A DNA stretch of 19,479 nt, taken from positions 1 to 19,479 of the forward strand of contig DATKZB010000403.1 in NCBI GenBank assembly GCA_035528235.1, given 5' to 3'. The DNA is from DATKZB01 sp035528235 (GTDB taxonomy: Bacteria; Planctomycetota; Phycisphaerae; FEN-1346). A model generated the notes under the pieces. The model made no database searches, was not told the origin of the DNA, and saw nothing but the letters and a program-made list of their open reading frames with translations. Both the position numbers and the translations under genes were made by a program. Shown one piece after another: positions 14,018 through 19,479 of this stretch. The stretch's first letter is position 1. Each line of letters starts with the position of its first letter.

Positions 14018-14905
14018 CTATGACAGCGACCGCCGCCGGAACAGCATCACGCCCACCGCGATGACTACCGTCGCATACGCCGCCGCGTACACGGCCGACC
14101 ATCCCACGTACGCCCACACCGCCGCCCACGCCGCCGCGCCCGGGCTGCCCGGATCCAGGGGCGTGAGTATCGTGTGGCTGAGTTTCCGATTGATGTTGAA
14201 GATCTCCAGGAACGGGACCACCGCCAGGACGCCCTGAACGACGGCGGCCAGGGCGCCGCCCGCCGTCCGCACGGCCTGCTCCAGAAAAAGCGTCAGGTGC
14301 CCCACCACGAAGGCCGCCAGGCTCAGGACCACGCTTGTCGCCACCGAGAAGCGGGCCGACAGCGCCGTGGCCAACGCCGACAGCACCCCCACCTGGAGCA
14401 GCACCAGCGCGAGGCCCGGCACGACCGTCACGGCCTGGTTGACCTGCCTCGCGCGGAACGCCTCGACCTGCCGGCCGACGCCGCCGCGCGCGAGCACCCG
14501 CTCGAGCACGCTGGCATCGAGTTCGACACGGTAGTATACGCACGCCACAAACACGACCCCCAGGACGGCCGTCGCCACCCCCACCGCCCCCATCGCCCCG
14601 AGGTACTTGCCCAGGACGAACTGCCACCGGCCCAGGGCCTTGGCGAGGATCGTGTGGGCCGTCTTGGCCTCGACCTCGCGGGCCACGCCCGTGGCGGCGG
14701 CCAACAGTCCCGCCAGCAGGGCGAACAGCAGGATGAACGACAGGCCAAGTTCCTTGTACATATCCGTATCATCATAGAACGTGAAGAGCGGCAGGCGCAT
14801 CGTGATGACCAGGGCCGCCACCCCGGCGGCCAGCAGCAGGTAGTAAAAGGGCTGCCGCACCGACTCGCGGAACGTGTTCAGCACGATGCCTGCCAGCGCC
14901 CGCAT
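14018..14905 (-). CDS. ABC-2 type transporter permease
   Basis: This 295-residue integral membrane protein has about six hydrophobic segments (roughly 20-36, 54-76, 101-124, 165-188, 190-212 and 258-287). It carries the ABC-2 permease signature GVAREVEAKTAHTILAKALGRWQFVLGKYLGA (described here in part: REVEAKT at 76-82, then LGRWQFVLGK) on the cytoplasmic loop after the second segment. Such permeases export drugs, polysaccharides or lipids or act in envelope assembly, driven by a separate ATPase. No ATPase gene lies next to it in the window, so its partner must be encoded elsewhere or the protein stands alone. Its ATG at 14905 has GGAG six bases upstream. It follows acylphosphatase by 46 bases, across a G-rich tract. 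Confidence 0.82.
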   Translation of the reverse strand: MRALAGIVLNTFRESVRQPFYYLLLAAGVAALVITMRLPLFTFYDDTDMYKELGLSFILLFALLAGLLAAATGVAREVEAKTAHTILAKALGRWQFVLGKYLGAMGAVGVATAVLGVVFVACVYYRVELDASVLERVLARGGVGRQVEAFRARQVNQAVTVVPGLALVLLQVGVLSALATALSARFSVATSVVLSLAAFVVGHLTLFLEQAVRTAGGALAAVVQGVLAVVPFLEIFNINRKLSHTILTPLDPGSPGAAAWAAVWAYVGWSAVYAAAYATVVIAVGVMLFRRRSLS

Positions 14906-14951
14906 GGCCCGCTCCGACCCCCCCCCCTGCCCCCCCTGCTCCGCCAGGCGC

Positions 14952-15224
14952 CTAAAACGCCACGGCGAAGCCCGAAAACTCGCCCGTGGGCGGCTCGTCC
15001 TGGACCTCGACGTGGCCGATATAGTCGGCCATTTCCTCCCGGACGGCCGCCAGGAAGGCCTCGACCTCCCCGGCCTGCCCCTCCACGACGACCTCGACCC
15101 GGCCGTCGGGGCAGTTCCGCACGAAGCCGCTCACCGGGCGGCCTCTGGCCAGGGCCCGGACGGTGTACCGGAACCCGACGCCCTGAACGCGGCCAGAGTA
15201 ATGCACATGTCTCCGGCCGTCCAT
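14952..15224 (-). CDS. acyP: Acylphosphatase
   Basis: Acylphosphatase hydrolyses acyl phosphates such as carbamoyl phosphate and 1,3-bisphosphoglycerate. The 90-residue size is standard. The catalytic signature GRVQGVGFR is at 11-19, giving the phosphate-binding loop and catalytic Arg19. The second catalytic residue is Asn37 in GFVRNCPDG, followed by VEVVVEGQAGEVEAFL. The ATG at 15224 has a good ribosome binding site (GGAGGGG, seven bases upstream) and a strong promoter at 15267-15294. It is the first gene of the minus-strand array and divergent from parA. Confidence 0.94.
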   Translation of the reverse strand: MDGRRHVHYSGRVQGVGFRYTVRALARGRPVSGFVRNCPDGRVEVVVEGQAGEVEAFLAAVREEMADYIGHVEVQDEPPTGEFSGFAVAF

Positions 15225-15266
15225 TCCGTGGCCCCTCCGGCCCCGCGCGCCGGGCGTCTTGGGCGC

Positions 15267-15294
15267 ATTATAGGCCCCTGCCCCACCCTCGCAA
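15267..15294 (-). promoter_or_regulatory. Strong promoter of the acyP-permease-flavodoxin operon
   Basis: On the minus strand TTGCGA (15289-15294) and a perfect TATAAT (15267-15272) are spaced by 16 bases. It lies back to back with the parA promoter in a 129-bp divergent intergenic region (15225-15353). Confidence 0.65.
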
Positions 15295-15305
15295 TGAGTT
15301 TTCTG

Positions 15306-15333
15306 TTGCCCGCCCTGCGGCCGCCTCTAGAAT
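15306..15333 (+). promoter_or_regulatory. Promoter of parAB
   Basis: TTGCCC (15306-15311) and TAGAAT (15328-15333) are spaced by 16 bases. Transcription would start near 15340, leaving a short leader of about 14 bases with the ribosome binding site AGGGAGG (15341-15347). No parS-like palindrome overlaps it, so there is no visible sign of ParB control at this promoter. Confidence 0.5.
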
Positions 15334-15353
15334 GGCGGCGAGGGAGGCTCTCG

Positions 15354-16109
15354 GTGCCGGCGATCCTCGCGGTGGCCAACCAGAAAGGCGGCGTCGGGAA
15401 GACGACGACCGCCACGTCCGTCGCCCACGCGGTGGCCCTGTCGGGCCCGCGGGTTCTGGTGGTCGACGTCGACCCCCAGGGCAACGCCACCAGCGGCCTG
15501 GGCCTGGAGATGGTGGCGGTGAGCCCCGCGTTCTCGCCTGCCGGTGCCGCCGGTGCCGTTACGGCCACGGACTGGGCTGGCGTTGAGGCGATCGCGGCCG
15601 GCCGGGACCTTGAGCGCCTCGCCGTCCAGGGCCTGCCATCGGCCCTGGTGCTCCGCGACCGCCTGGCGGGGCTCGGCGACGGGCGGTTTGATGCGGTTTT
15701 CATCGACTGCCCGCCCTCCCTCGGGCCGCTGACACAGAACGCCCTGGCCGCCGCGACGGGCGTCATCGTCCCCATCCAGTGTGAATACTACCCCCTGGAG
15801 GGGCTGGTGCAACTCCTGGCTGCGGTGCGGCAGTCGGCCCGGCTGAACCCGGCCTTGCGGGTCGCGGGCGTCCTGTTTACTATGTACGACCCGGGGGCCG
15901 AACTGACCCGGGACGTCGAAAACGAGGTCCGCGAGAAACTCGACGACCCCGTTTTCCAGACCGTCATCCCGCGCGACCCGGCGGTGGCCGAGGCGCCAAG
16001 CCATTGTCGGTCCATTATCGACTACGCCCCGCGGTCGCCCGGGGCGCGGGCGTACGTCAACCTGGCCATCGAGGTCATCGAACGCTCGCTTGTGGGCGAG
16101 TCCAGTTAG
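15354..16109 (+). CDS. parA: ParA-family chromosome partitioning ATPase
   Basis: ParA/Soj is a deviant Walker ATPase that binds DNA as an ATP dimer and moves ParB-parS complexes during chromosome segregation. The 251-residue protein starts VPAILAVANQKGGVGKTTT, with the deviant Walker A KGGVGKTTT and both signature lysines. VDVDPQGNATSGLG, FIDCPPSLGPLTQNAL (Walker B) and PIQCEYYPLEGL complete the family pattern. The GTG at 15354 is chosen because AGGGAGG lies six bases upstream and the promoter lies just before; homologues also start at this point. The long upstream open frame is antisense to the acylphosphatase gene. parB follows after nine bases. Confidence 0.95.
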   Translation: MPAILAVANQKGGVGKTTTATSVAHAVALSGPRVLVVDVDPQGNATSGLGLEMVAVSPAFSPAGAAGAVTATDWAGVEAIAAGRDLERLAVQGLPSALVLRDRLAGLGDGRFDAVFIDCPPSLGPLTQNALAAATGVIVPIQCEYYPLEGLVQLLAAVRQSARLNPALRVAGVLFTMYDPGAELTRDVENEVREKLDDPVFQTVIPRDPAVAEAPSHCRSIIDYAPRSPGARAYVNLAIEVIERSLVGESS

Positions 16110-16118
16110 GAGGGTCCC

Positions 16119-16979
16119 ATGGCCATCCGCCGGCTCGGACGCGGACTCGACGGGCTGATGAAGGGGCGGTCCGACGAGCCCATACCCGACCTTACGGCGC
16201 CCGCCGGCCCGGTCTCGTCGGTCGCCATTGCGCTGCTCGACCCGAACCCGCATCAGCCGCGGCAGATGCTCGATGCGCAGGATCTCGGGCAACTGGAGGC
16301 CTCGGTCCGCGAACACGGCGTCCTCCAACCCATTGTGGTCCGCCGGCACGGCGACCGCTACCAGATCATTGCCGGCGAGCGGCGTTTCCGGGCCGCCAGG
16401 GCGGTTGGCCTGGCCGAGGTGCCGGTGGTGGTCCGCGACGTGCCGGATGACCAGATGCTGGAACTCGCCCTCGTCGAGAACCTGCAGCGTGAGGACCTCG
16501 ACCCCATCGAGAAGGCCGAGAGTTTCCGGGCGTACTTGGCCTCGACCGGCCGGACGCAGGCCGAGGCCTCCGGGCGGCTGGGCCTGGACCGCAGCACCAT
16601 CGCCAACATGATCCGCCTCCTGGAACTGCCGGCCGAGGTCCAGGCGATGGTCCGTAGCGGCCTCGTGGCCATGGGGCACGCCCGGGCGATTCTGGCGGTC
16701 GAGGACCCCAGGAAACAGGTCCACCTGGCCGAGCGGGTGGCCCGCGAAGGGCTGTCGGTCCGGCAGGTGGAGCATCTGACGGGCCCCGCGGTGCCGCGGA
16801 AGCCCAAGCGGGCCGGGCCCGCCAAGGGTCCCGAGGTCCGGGACCTGGAGGCGAGGCTGCGCGAGGCCCTGGGCACCAAGGTTTCGGTCGAGCAGGGGGC
16901 CAGGCCGGGCACCGGGAAGATCGTCATCGAGTTCTACAGCCAGGACGACCTGGACCGCATCCTGGGCCGCCTGGGGTAG
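16119..16979 (+). CDS. parB: ParB/Spo0J chromosome partitioning protein
   Basis: ParB binds parS, loads as a CTP-dependent clamp and spreads on the DNA, and stimulates ParA. The 286-residue protein begins RRLGRGLDGLM, the conserved ParA-stimulating N-terminus. It has NPHQPR (43-48), the CTP-binding boxes GERRFRAAR (86-94) and ENLQREDLDPIEKA (120-133), and a helix-turn-helix around 146-166 (TQAEASGRLGLDRSTIANM). A C-terminal dimerisation domain ends FYSQDDLDRILGRLG. A GGAGGG ribosome binding site lies in the nine-base gap after parA. Two parS sites directly follow the stop codon, so the cassette is complete. Confidence 0.97.
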   Translation: MAIRRLGRGLDGLMKGRSDEPIPDLTAPAGPVSSVAIALLDPNPHQPRQMLDAQDLGQLEASVREHGVLQPIVVRRHGDRYQIIAGERRFRAARAVGLAEVPVVVRDVPDDQMLELALVENLQREDLDPIEKAESFRAYLASTGRTQAEASGRLGLDRSTIANMIRLLELPAEVQAMVRSGLVAMGHARAILAVEDPRKQVHLAERVAREGLSVRQVEHLTGPAVPRKPKRAGPAKGPEVRDLEARLREALGTKVSVEQGARPGTGKIVIEFYSQDDLDRILGRLG

Positions 16980-16992
16980 GGGGGCTCAGGGA

Positions 16993-17008
16993 CGTTCCAC
17001 GTGGAACA
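16993..17008. promoter_or_regulatory. parS site 1
   Basis: CGTTCCACGTGGAACA contains the perfect 14-base palindrome GTTCCACGTGGAAC (16994-17007), the core of the bacterial parS consensus. It begins 14 bases after the parB stop codon. One outer base departs from the 16-base palindrome. Confidence 0.9.
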
Positions 17009-17037
17009 TGGGCCCGGCCTGGGATGCCGCCACCCCC

Positions 17038-17053
17038 TGTTCCACGTGGAACA
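17038..17053. promoter_or_regulatory. parS site 2
   Basis: TGTTCCACGTGGAACA is a perfect 16-base palindrome matching the parS consensus. Its centre is 45 bases from that of site 1. The pair is a likely ParB nucleation point for the chromosome. Confidence 0.93.
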
Positions 17054-17095
17054 TCCGCCCGCGACCCGCCCCGCGTGGCGCGTGTTTAGTGCTAC

Positions 17096-17204
17096 AAGGC
17101 CACCTGAGGCCTTGCGCGGTGGGTCCCCGTACCCACCGCGCAAGAAACGGCGTTCTCGACCGCGCCAGCGGGTTTCGCGCGGCAGGTGCGGGGACCCGCC
17201 GCGC
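17096..17204. repeat. Paired inverted palindromes (dispersed hairpin repeat, copy 2)
   Basis: Three stems lie in a row. A small AAGGCC/GGCCTT hairpin (17096-17113) leads into a 14-bp perfect stem (17111-17124 with 17131-17144) around a CCCCGT loop. An 11-position stem with one mismatch (17177-17187 with 17194-17204) follows around a GCGGGG loop. As in copy 1 (81-158), the second unit is inverted relative to the first. It lies between convergent parB and nadD and may end transcription from both sides. The rest of the 248-bp gap holds only the parS sites. Confidence 0.8.
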
Positions 17205-17227
17205 ACAGTGGGGGCCACAGGGGCTGG

Positions 17228-17839
17228 TTACGCGTAGATACCCGTGGCGGCGATGTAGGCCGCCACGCTCGCCGGAACCAGGCCGGCTATCGGCTGCCCG
17301 GCCCGGACGCGACCGCGGATATCGGTCCCGCTGATGGGGATCATGGGGGCCGGGACGCGGCAGCCAAGGATCTCGTCCAAGGCCGGCTCGCCGATGGCGG
17401 CCCGGAGCGGACCCAGGTCGGGTGGCCCCGTGGCCGGGCGCGGCAGGACCGCCAGGCGGGCCAGGTCGAGGATCTCCTCGATCGCCCGCCACGTGTGGAG
17501 CGTCGGCAGGTTGTCCTCGCCGACCAGCAGGACGAGTTCGGCCCCGGCACCCAGCGTGGCGGCCATGTGCCGCAGGGTCAGGATGGTGTACGACGGCTCG
17601 GCCCGCGAGACCTCGGCGTCGGAGACCTGGAACGGCGGCAACGATGCGGCCGCGAGGCGGCACATCCGCAACCGATGATCCCCGGCGGCCGGGGCATGGC
17701 GCGGCCGGTGGACCGGGGCGGCCGATGGGACCAGAATCAGCCGGTCCAGCCGAAGATGGTTGCACGCGTACGCGGCCGGGATAAGATGGCCCAGGTGAAT
17801 CGGGTCGAATGTGCCGCCAAGGATGCCGATTCGGTCCAT
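17228..17839 (-). CDS. nadD: Nicotinate-nucleotide adenylyltransferase NadD
   Basis: NadD converts nicotinate mononucleotide and ATP to nicotinate adenine dinucleotide (NaAD), the penultimate step of NAD synthesis. The 203-residue protein starts MDRIGILGGTFDPIHLGH, with the nucleotidyltransferase HxGH motif at 15-18. It ends with ISGTDIRGRV (169-178), the ISxTxxR motif that binds the ATP phosphates. The middle has LLVGEDNLPTLHTWR, matching the family's GxDxxxxxxxW region with a glutamate-aspartate substitution around it. The ATG at 17839 is the only start compatible with the family; a longer frame upstream is antisense to the divergent gene. No ribosome binding site is visible and the predicted promoter would begin transcription almost at the ATG, so the message may be leaderless. 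Confidence 0.92.
   Translation of the reverse strand: MDRIGILGGTFDPIHLGHLIPAAYACNHLRLDRLILVPSAAPVHRPRHAPAAGDHRLRMCRLAAASLPPFQVSDAEVSRAEPSYTILTLRHMAATLGAGAELVLLVGEDNLPTLHTWRAIEEILDLARLAVLPRPATGPPDLGPLRAAIGEPALDEILGCRVPAPMIPISGTDIRGRVRAGQPIAGLVPASVAAYIAATGIYA
17760..17787 (+). promoter_or_regulatory. Possible promoter of the secreted hypothetical gene
   Basis: TTGCAC (17760-17765) and TAAGAT (17782-17787) are spaced by 16 bases, inside the nadD coding region but on the opposite strand. It would give a leader of about 70 bases for the gene starting at 17866. The match is moderate. Confidence 0.3.
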
Positions 17840-17846
17840 GGCCGGC

Positions 17847-17875
17847 AGTATGGAAGGCGATTGACATGATGTCAA
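17847..17875 (-). promoter_or_regulatory. nadD promoter, predicted leaderless
   Basis: On the minus strand a perfect TTGACA (17870-17875) and CATACT (17847-17852) are spaced by 17 bases. Transcription would begin around 17840, at or next to the nadD ATG (17839). This agrees with the lack of a ribosome binding site. The -35 box is half of the palindrome at 17861-17875. Confidence 0.5.
17861..17875. promoter_or_regulatory. Palindrome over the start codon of the secreted hypothetical gene (operator-like)
   Basis: TTGACAT-G-ATGTCAA is a perfect 15-base palindrome; with flanks GCG...CGC (17857-17879) it extends to 23 positions with one mismatched pair. It overlaps both the nadD -35 box and the ATG of the divergent gene at 17866. 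A bound protein could affect both genes. It may equally be a chance result of two TTGACA-like sequences. Confidence 0.4.
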
Positions 17876-18627
17876 GCGCTTGGCGGGCGCAACGGGCGGG
17901 AATTCGTCGCGGCGCGGTCGTGCGCGCCGCGGGCGCCTGCGCGGCGCTTGCCATGCTGGGGGTGCTTGCCGTGGGCGCGGCCGAGAACGGGCAGGGGGGT
18001 TCACCGCCTGTCGCCGCCGAGCAGAAAGAGCCGGACATCACGTTCGTCGAAGACGACGCCGAGCCGACGGCCGAGACGGCCCCTGCCGCCAGCCCGTTCG
18101 GCGAGCGGGCCGACGCCGGGGCCCGCAAGGACGCCGTGCCCGGGTACATCGAACTCTCGACCGGTGCAAAGTTGCCCGGCCGCATCTACACCACGCGGGC
18201 CAAGCGCCTCAAGATCTACAACATCGAGCACAAGGTCTACGAGTACGTGCCCGTGCCGGCGTGCAAGCGCATGGAGGTCATCGTCGAGTGGGAACGCGAC
18301 GACAAGGAATGGCGGTTCAAGGAGGCCGGTAACCCCGAGAAGGTCTACACCGGCCGGTCGTACCCGGTCCGCAGCCTGGCGTGGCGGCTAACGCTACGGA
18401 ACGACCACGAGGTCGTCGGCCACATCCTGGGTCAGCCGCTGTATGTCCGGGAGGACGGCAAGGCCGAGCGCTACATCCTGCACCAGCGTGACAAGGGACC
18501 GATGGGCGGTAGCCTGGCCGACGTCGCCTACATCCGCCGCGTCGTCCTGGGGCAGGAGGCCTACGACGAGGCGGTAGCGGAACTCAAGGCGAAGGCCGAC
18601 GCGGCCGGTCAACCGAAAGCCAAGTAA
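17866..18627 (+). CDS. Secreted hypothetical protein, 253 residues
   Basis: I do not recognise the family. The N-terminus is a long signal peptide: arginine-rich to about residue 20, then ACAALAMLGVLAVGAA and probable cleavage before ENGQ near residue 39. A low-complexity acidic linker (about 50-80) follows. The compact C-terminal part starts GYIELSTGAKLPGRIYTTRAK and reads as beta-rich, with RLKIYNIEHKVYEYVPV and YPVRSLAWRLTLRNDHEVVGHILGQPLYV. The mature part may be a small beta-barrel similar to the SLA1/PEGA-like fragments found in planctomycete periplasmic proteins, but that is a guess. Of two adjacent ATGs, 17866 has GGAAGG eight bases upstream. larC follows after 58 bases. Confidence 0.75.
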   Translation: MMSSAWRAQRAGIRRGAVVRAAGACAALAMLGVLAVGAAENGQGGSPPVAAEQKEPDITFVEDDAEPTAETAPAASPFGERADAGARKDAVPGYIELSTGAKLPGRIYTTRAKRLKIYNIEHKVYEYVPVPACKRMEVIVEWERDDKEWRFKEAGNPEKVYTGRSYPVRSLAWRLTLRNDHEVVGHILGQPLYVREDGKAERYILHQRDKGPMGGSLADVAYIRRVVLGQEAYDEAVAELKAKADAAGQPKAK

Positions 18628-18641
18628 GCCCGCGGCGGGCT
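18627..18641 (+). terminator. Small hairpin between the secreted hypothetical gene and larC
   Basis: AGCCCG and CGGGCT form a 6-bp stem around CGG, starting on the last base of the stop codon and followed by GCCGTTT. It lacks a real T-run and may only attenuate transcription into larC. Confidence 0.3.
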
Positions 18642-18685
18642 GCCGTTTGGGCCGGCGGGGCGCGGAACCAGAGCAGGGGAGTCCG

Positions 18686-19479
18686 ATGGGTCTCATCTAC
18701 GTCGATGCCTTTTCCGGCGCCAGCGGCGACATGCTGCTCGGCGCGCTTTTGGATGCCGGTCTGGCGGAGAAGGACCTCCGCGAGTGCCTCGCGCGGCTGC
18801 CCGTCTCGGGGTACGACCTGGCGGTCCGCAAGGAGGACCGCAAGGGCCTCGTGGCCACGCGGGCCGAGGTCCGGCTGACGGGGCACCATCATCATCACCG
18901 GGGCCTGTCGGACATCGAGGCCATCATCGCGGGGGCCGAGCTGCCGGGCGGCGCGGGCGAGCGGGCCCGGGCGGTCTTCCGGCGTCTGGCCGAGGCGGAG
19001 GCGAAGGTCCACGGGACGACCCCCGAGGAGGTGCACTTCCACGAGGTGGGGGCGGTCGACGCGATCGTCGACATCGTGGGGGTGTGCGCGGGCCTGGCGA
19101 TGCTGGGCGTAGAGCGCCTCGTCGCCTCGCCCCTGCCCCTGGGCTCGGGCCATGTAGATGTCTCGCATGGTCGATTACCCGTGCCCGCGCCGGCCGTCGT
19201 CGAACTCGTGCGGGGCGTGCCGACGGCCGAGTCCGAGGAGCCGGGCGAACTGACCACACCCACCGGCGCCGCCATCCTCGTGACGCTGGCGGAGCGGTTC
19301 GGCCCCATGCCCGCCATGGTGCCGGCGGCCGTCGGATACGGGGCAGGGGCCCGCCAGGGCACGCTCGGGCCGAACGTGCTCAGGGTCGTCCTGGGCCAGG
19401 CGTGCGAGGGGGCGGCCGGTGAGTCCGACGCCGTCTGGCTGCTGGAGGCCAACGTCGACGACGCCACCGGCGAGACCCT
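18686..19479 (+). CDS. larC: LarC, nickel-pincer cofactor nickel-insertion protein (partial, 3' end outside window)
   Basis: LarC (former DUF111) inserts nickel into the pyridinium bisthiocarboxylate mononucleotide cofactor of lactate racemase and related enzymes, using CTP. The 264 residues visible start MGLIYVDAFSGASGDMLLGALLDAG, the family opening. A run of five histidines (67-71), probably nickel-binding, follows. Then come VHFHEVGAVDAIVDIVG (116-132), SPLPLGSGHVDVSHGRLPVPAP, ELTTPTGAA and LEANVDDATGE, the start of the second half. The frame is open with no stop through the window edge. In Lactobacillus plantarum the two halves are joined by programmed frameshifting; here the junction is near the edge and cannot be judged. 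The ATG at 18686 has AGGGGAG just upstream (18675-18681). larA, larB and larE are not in the window. Confidence 0.92.
   Translation, partial: MGLIYVDAFSGASGDMLLGALLDAGLAEKDLRECLARLPVSGYDLAVRKEDRKGLVATRAEVRLTGHHHHHRGLSDIEAIIAGAELPGGAGERARAVFRRLAEAEAKVHGTTPEEVHFHEVGAVDAIVDIVGVCAGLAMLGVERLVASPLPLGSGHVDVSHGRLPVPAPAVVELVRGVPTAESEEPGELTTPTGAAILVTLAERFGPMPAMVPAAVGYGAGARQGTLGPNVLRVVLGQACEGAAGESDAVWLLEANVDDATGET

Noticed and set aside
14874..15353. N-terminal extension of ParA from an upstream start
   Set aside because: The added residues are antisense to the permease start and acylphosphatase, and the GTG at 15354 has its own ribosome binding site and promoter.
15327..16775. A 482-residue minus-strand frame opposite parAB
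   Set aside because: parA and parB on the plus strand have complete motifs, ribosome binding sites and promoter; the antisense frame has none.
18880..18900. Histidine run in LarC as an artificial tag
   Set aside because: It is internal, follows the conserved domain opening, and His-rich segments are normal in LarC.

Overview
The window is GC-rich, densely coding bacterial chromosome. It most likely comes from a planctomycete (Planctomycetota, perhaps Phycisphaerae-like). The clues are a PEP-CTERM secreted protein, a MoxR/DUF58 pair, a large share of secreted or lipoprotein genes without a wider known family, and dispersed palindromic or purine-rich repeats between genes. This placement is an inference from gene content and repeat style; no rRNA or other marker is present.

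Layout. 1-1599: the tail of an unidentified gene, a paired-palindrome repeat, then a gingipain-like (C25-type) cysteine peptidase with a PEP-CTERM anchor, split by a one-base frameshift. 1609-3674: a moxR-DUF58 operon with its own promoter and a short dispersed inverted repeat between the two genes. 3675-4890: two repeats, a YbaK-type tRNA-editing protein on the minus strand, then about 580 bp of noncoding DNA. 4891-6303: ffh (signal recognition particle GTPase). 6417-15224: a long minus-strand array. Read in transcription order it holds acylphosphatase, an ABC-2 permease, a flavodoxin-like protein, a small hypothetical, a PQQ-propeller lipoprotein, a TIM-barrel sugar isomerase/epimerase, a DNA methyltransferase plus putative restriction endonuclease, a Nif3-family protein and a metallo-beta-lactamase-fold hydrolase. 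15354-17053: parA-parB followed by two parS sites, a complete chromosome-partitioning cassette. 17096-17204: a second paired-palindrome repeat. 17228-19479: nadD (minus), a secreted hypothetical (plus) and the start of larC (plus, cut by the window edge).

The housekeeping genes form an ordinary core. The main accessory item is the methyltransferase/endonuclease pair at 8398-10559, which has visibly lower GC than its neighbours and looks like a horizontally acquired restriction-modification module. Dispersed hairpin repeats recur where genes converge (after DUF58/ybaK, ffh/MBL, parB/nadD), which suggests a termination or boundary role. I do not see a clearly new multi-gene system. The best candidates for novelty are the restriction-modification pair, the paired-palindrome repeat family, and the nadD/secreted-protein divergent start region with a palindrome over a start codon.

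Limits: product calls come from recognised motifs and lengths, without database searches. Promoters and terminators are consensus matches read by eye.
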